DNA from: Methanoregula sp.
Lineage (GTDB): Archaea > Halobacteriota > Methanomicrobia > Methanomicrobiales > Methanospirillaceae
Assembly: GCA_022710665.1 (NCBI GenBank)
Contig: JAKLGN010000049.1
Span: 1 to 8,466, forward strand
DNA: 8,466 bases
Direction: 5' to 3'
Shown here: positions 6,841 to 8,466 of the stretch, piece by piece
How positions within the stretch are numbered: the stretch's first letter is position 1
How the letters are laid out: each line of letters starts with the position of its first letter
Program-made: the position numbers and the translations under genes
Notes under the pieces: model-generated
What the model was told of the DNA's origin: nothing
Databases searched by the model: none
The model's input: only the letters and a program-made list of their open reading frames with translations

Positions 6841-7137
6841 TGGCTGGATACGTAAAGATCTGGAATTACCATACCTATCGATGAGTCAAAAAAATCTTGG
6901 GAAAGAACTAATATCAATTAAATTCACGACAGTACTGAGTCCAAAAATTTACTTGTTTGGGTAATTTACGTTTAATCTGTTTCAATTGTTTTCCGTCATC
7001 TTTTCTGAAATTGTTGTATTTTTTTAAAACATACAAAATTGACCGGGCTGATTATATTACGATGGCTCCCCGCCTCAGGGGCATGGCGGGGCAAGTAAGG
7101 TTTTTTGAAATGGCCCACTATCGAGAACAACATATTA
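6841..7137. other. non-coding region between the DUF169 gene and the IS481-like element
   Basis: The stretch is AT-rich compared with the genes to its left. A 64-codon reading frame inside it (6957-7151) has no Shine-Dalgarno, no recognisable motif and runs into the IS target duplication, so it is not called. The notable contents are a T7 run near 7019-7025, an AT-rich TATA-like patch near 7050-7058 and the GC-rich stem-loop at 7068-7106. The T-rich patches could end transcription from the DUF169 gene. Confidence 0.6.
7068..7106 (+). terminator. GC-rich stem-loop followed by T6, terminator-like or small-RNA 3' end
   Basis: CCCCGCC (7068-7074) pairs perfectly with GGCGGGG (7085-7091) around a 10-base loop. 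Nine bases later comes TTTTTT (7101-7106). It stands out sharply from the surrounding AT-rich sequence. It lies about 230 bases past the DUF169 stop, far for a simple gene terminator. An AT-rich TATA-like patch sits just upstream (near 7050-7058), so a short non-coding transcript is an alternative. The gap between stem and T-run is longer than in a classical intrinsic terminator. Confidence 0.4.
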
Positions 7138-7152
7138 CCTTCATATTTTGAT
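7138..7152. repeat. 15-bp target site duplication, left copy
   Basis: CCTTCATATTTTGAT directly abuts the left inverted repeat of the IS481-like element and is repeated without mismatch at 8119-8133. A duplication this long is within the range known for the IS481 family. Confidence 0.92.
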
Positions 7153-7176
7153 TGTAGTATCCCGAATTGATTTTAC
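7153..7176 (+). repeat. terminal inverted repeat of the IS481-like element, left
   Basis: Begins TGTAGTATCCCGAA and matches the right-end repeat (reverse complement of 8095-8118) at 19 of 24 positions. It contains the transposase stop codon TAA (minus strand, 7175-7173). Confidence 0.9.
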
Positions 7177-8099
7177 ACATATAACCATTTCTGCGCATAG
7201 TTCAGGATCCTCTCTGGAGGCAATCGATACCAGAAGACGTTGCATGGTTCATCGTAATCAAGACTCATATGAGGTTTGATGACATTGTGCCAGTGAACGA
7301 TTTTATCGATGGAACCGAACTTCGCAATTCTGCGTTCGACCTCCCCGAAGAACCGTTCGATTTTTCCATTCGTTTGAGGATGTTTTATACTGGTCGGGAT
7401 GTGTTTGATGTTGTGAAGAGCGAGGAATTCTTTGAACTTATGGTGAGCGTGTTCACGGTTCCGAGCAGAAACGAACTGAGTACCATTATCAGTCAGGATC
7501 TCGCGGGGTGTACCGTATTCCCGGAATCCCTGGTTCAGAACCGTGATGGTGTTATCAGTGGTTGGAGAATCGAATACCCCATAACAGGTGATGAGGCGGG
7601 ATGAATCATCCATGAAAGCGACCACCCATTTCTTCGATCCGTCAAAGTCGAGCTCTTTCCAGTCACCCTGCCACATCGACATGGAATGATCCCGTTCAAA
7701 CCGGATATACTTCCGTTGTTGCCGTTTTTTCATGTTGATCTCCACCAGGCCGTGGGTCAACAATACCTGATAGATCCGATTATGCGGGATATGAATCCCG
7801 TATGTTTTCTCGATCTTTTTCTCCAGATGAGTGGGACCTATGTTGTTGGCGTGATAGGTTTCGAGGATTAATTCTTCCATTCGGTCATTGATTGGCTGAG
7901 GCTTTCTTCCGGATTGCCCGAGTATCGGATATTCTCCCGATTCTCTGAACGTCTTGATGAGCTGATACACGCGTTGACGGGTAATCTGGAAATACTGAGC
8001 AATCTCAGTAACGGGCTTCCCCTTTATCCATTGCCGAATGATCCGCTCGATATCCCGATTCGATAATTTGCTCACATCGGTATTTAGAAGTGATGTCAA
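7173..8099 (-). CDS. IS481-family transposase (HTH plus DDE integrase domain)
   Basis: This is a 308-residue transposase that cuts and rejoins the element ends. An N-terminal helix-turn-helix (about 29-51, VTEIAQYFQITRQRVYQLIK) is followed by a second winged or homeodomain-like region (about 70-120). The rve-type catalytic core has Asp146 in MWQGDWKELD, Asp204 in LTDNGTQF and Glu248 in NGKIERFFGE. All three DDE residues are present and the frame is unbroken, so the enzyme is probably active. The Asp204-Glu248 spacing (43 intervening residues) is longer than the 34-35 of classical IS3 enzymes. The only early start is TTG at 8099-8097, which lies inside the right terminal repeat. A GTG at 8075-8073 (residue 9) is the alternative and would still include the whole helix-turn-helix. 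No clear Shine-Dalgarno precedes either. Confidence 0.92.
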   Translation of the reverse strand: MTSLLNTDVSKLSNRDIERIIRQWIKGKPVTEIAQYFQITRQRVYQLIKTFRESGEYPILGQSGRKPQPINDRMEELILETYHANNIGPTHLEKKIEKTYGIHIPHNRIYQVLLTHGLVEINMKKRQQRKYIRFERDHSMSMWQGDWKELDFDGSKKWVVAFMDDSSRLITCYGVFDSPTTDNTITVLNQGFREYGTPREILTDNGTQFVSARNREHAHHKFKEFLALHNIKHIPTSIKHPQTNGKIERFFGEVERRIAKFGSIDKIVHWHNVIKPHMSLDYDEPCNVFWYRLPPERILNYAQKWLYV

Positions 8100-8118
8100 A
8101 TGATTTCGGGATAGGACA
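8095..8118 (-). repeat. terminal inverted repeat of the IS481-like element, right
   Basis: Read on the minus strand it begins TGTCCTATCCCGAA, matching the left repeat at 19 of 24 positions. The TTG start of the transposase lies within it, so any promoter must be at the outermost end of the element or in the flanking host DNA. Confidence 0.9.
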
Positions 8119-8133
8119 CCTTCATATTTTGAT
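8119..8133. repeat. 15-bp target site duplication, right copy
   Basis: CCTTCATATTTTGAT is identical to 7138-7152 and directly follows the right terminal repeat (which ends ACA on the plus strand). Confidence 0.92.
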
Positions 8134-8210
8134 CAAAAAGTTTTCAGGCATTCTATATTTCCAAGTGCAATCGATCTCCGGCCAAAAAATTTCCAATCGA
8201 CCCATCAGAT

Positions 8211-8229
8211 CCTGCCTGAAATTTTTCAA
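8211..8229. repeat. imperfect direct repeat CCTGCCTGAAA(A/T)TTTTC, first copy
   Basis: The 11 bases CCTGCCTGAAA are identical at 8211-8221 and 8374-8384. The match continues through the following T-run, giving 17 of 19 positions. The shared half CTGAAATTTT also appears near the IS1595-type end at 862-871 and at 951-960. No function is evident. Confidence 0.45.
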
Positions 8230-8278
8230 TCGCGATCCGGTAGATCGAACGGACACCCAACGCCGGACAATGAAAAAA

Positions 8279-8322
8279 ATTATAGGTTGAACACCCGAAT
8301 TGTAGGTTAATTAACCTATAAT
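8279..8322. promoter_or_regulatory. operator-like array of three 12-bp motifs with a perfect dyad
   Basis: Three copies of ATT(A/G)TAGGTT(A/G)A are present. ATTATAGGTTGA is at 8279-8290, ATTGTAGGTTAA at 8299-8310, and ATTATAGGTTAA on the minus strand at 8322-8311. The first two start 20 bases apart, about two helical turns. The second and third abut head to head, giving the 16-bp perfect palindrome TAGGTTAATTAACCTA (8303-8318). This looks like a multi-site binding region for a dimeric transcription factor controlling a gene beyond the window. Binding by a replication or partition protein is another reading. The pattern is seen directly; the function is inference. Confidence 0.55.
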
Positions 8323-8373
8323 CGCTTGTCTAATTTACAACCATTTACCGCGATTAAATTTTTTCGTGCGGGG

Positions 8374-8392
8374 CCTGCCTGAAAATTTTCCA
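8374..8392. repeat. imperfect direct repeat CCTGCCTGAAA(A/T)TTTTC, second copy
   Basis: Second copy of the 8211-8229 sequence, 163 bases away on the same strand, matching at 17 of 19 positions. Here the inner part forms CTGAAAATTTTCCAG, a near-palindrome. Confidence 0.45.
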
Positions 8393-8466
8393 GTGCATTG
8401 GCCCGGATTACTGATCCTCAAGGACCATTTTCACGTTCGAACTGGTAGCCGGATCTGCGTAAAACC

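Larger units (their letters stand above)
7153..8118 (-). mobile_element. complete IS481-like insertion sequence, 966 bp
   Basis: Both ends are defined by terminal inverted repeats of 24 bp starting TGT, matching at 19 of 24 positions and sharing the core TATCCCGAA. A perfect 15-bp direct repeat lies immediately outside each end. The single transposase gene fills 927 of the 966 bases, with its start and stop codons inside the terminal repeats. The perfect target duplication suggests a fairly recent insertion. With one copy of the duplication removed, the flanks join as an uninterrupted AT-rich intergenic sequence, so no gene is seen to be broken. Confidence 0.93.
8134..8466. other. non-coding region right of the IS481-like element
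   Basis: No reading frame with coding character or a ribosome binding site is visible in these 333 bases on either strand. A 66-codon frame (8090-8290) crosses the IS end and is spurious. The region contains the operator-like array at 8279-8322 and a pair of imperfect direct repeats (8211-8229 and 8374-8392). It probably leads into a gene beyond the window. Confidence 0.6.

Noticed and set aside
6957..7151. 64-codon plus-strand frame in the gap after the DUF169 gene
   Set aside because: No Shine-Dalgarno, low-complexity hydrophobic sequence, and it runs through the stem-loop into the IS target duplication.
8157..8240. Roughly 32-34-bp spaced TTTC(C)AATCG-like elements suggesting a decayed repeat array
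   Set aside because: Only three poorly matching copies; spacing is too short for CRISPR repeat plus spacer and the similarity may be chance in AT-rich DNA.
8090..8290. 66-codon plus-strand frame at the right IS481 boundary
   Set aside because: It crosses the IS end and target duplication, so it cannot be an ancestral gene, and has no recognisable domain.

Overview
This window looks like chromosomal DNA of a methanogenic euryarchaeon, most likely of the Methanomicrobiales (Methanoregula-like). That placement rests on the split aspartate carbamoyltransferase pair PyrB/PyrI, a COG2043/DUF169 protein, archaeal-style TATA elements and the general look of the proteins. It is inference from protein character, not from a search.

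Layout. Bases 1-865 are the right part of an IS1595/ISXO2-type insertion sequence. Its transposase, on the minus strand, is interrupted by one in-frame TAA. Bases 975-2344 hold pyrB-pyrI on the minus strand, overlapping by 4 bp. They encode the catalytic and regulatory chains of aspartate carbamoyltransferase, the committed step of pyrimidine synthesis. A 186-bp divergent intergenic region follows, with a palindromic TATA element. Bases 2531-5979 are a plus-strand operon of three nucleotide-sugar enzymes: a DegT/DnrJ/EryC1/StrS PLP aminotransferase, a Gfo/Idh NAD-dependent oxidoreductase, and a UDP-sugar 6-dehydrogenase. This is the WbpE/WbpB/WbpA set. Together they could turn a UDP-N-acetylhexosamine into its uronic acid, oxidise C3 and aminate it, giving a UDP-2-acetamido-3-amino-uronic acid for archaeal N-glycans or surface polysaccharide. 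No acetyltransferase, epimerase or glycosyltransferase is in the window. Bases 6067-6840 encode a cysteine-rich DUF169 protein of unknown function.

Bases 6841-7137 are a non-coding stretch with a GC-rich stem-loop followed by six T. Bases 7153-8118 are a complete, very compact 966-bp IS481-like element. It has 24-bp terminal inverted repeats (19/24 matching) and a perfect 15-bp target duplication, and the transposase start and stop codons both fall inside the terminal repeats. The last 333 bases carry no gene. They contain three near-identical copies of a 12-bp motif, two of them forming a perfect dyad, which looks like an operator.

Nothing here forms a clearly new multi-gene system. The items most worth a second look are the operator-like array at 8279-8322, the three-gene amino-uronate cassette, the nonsense-interrupted IS1595 transposase, and the precisely bounded IS481 insertion.
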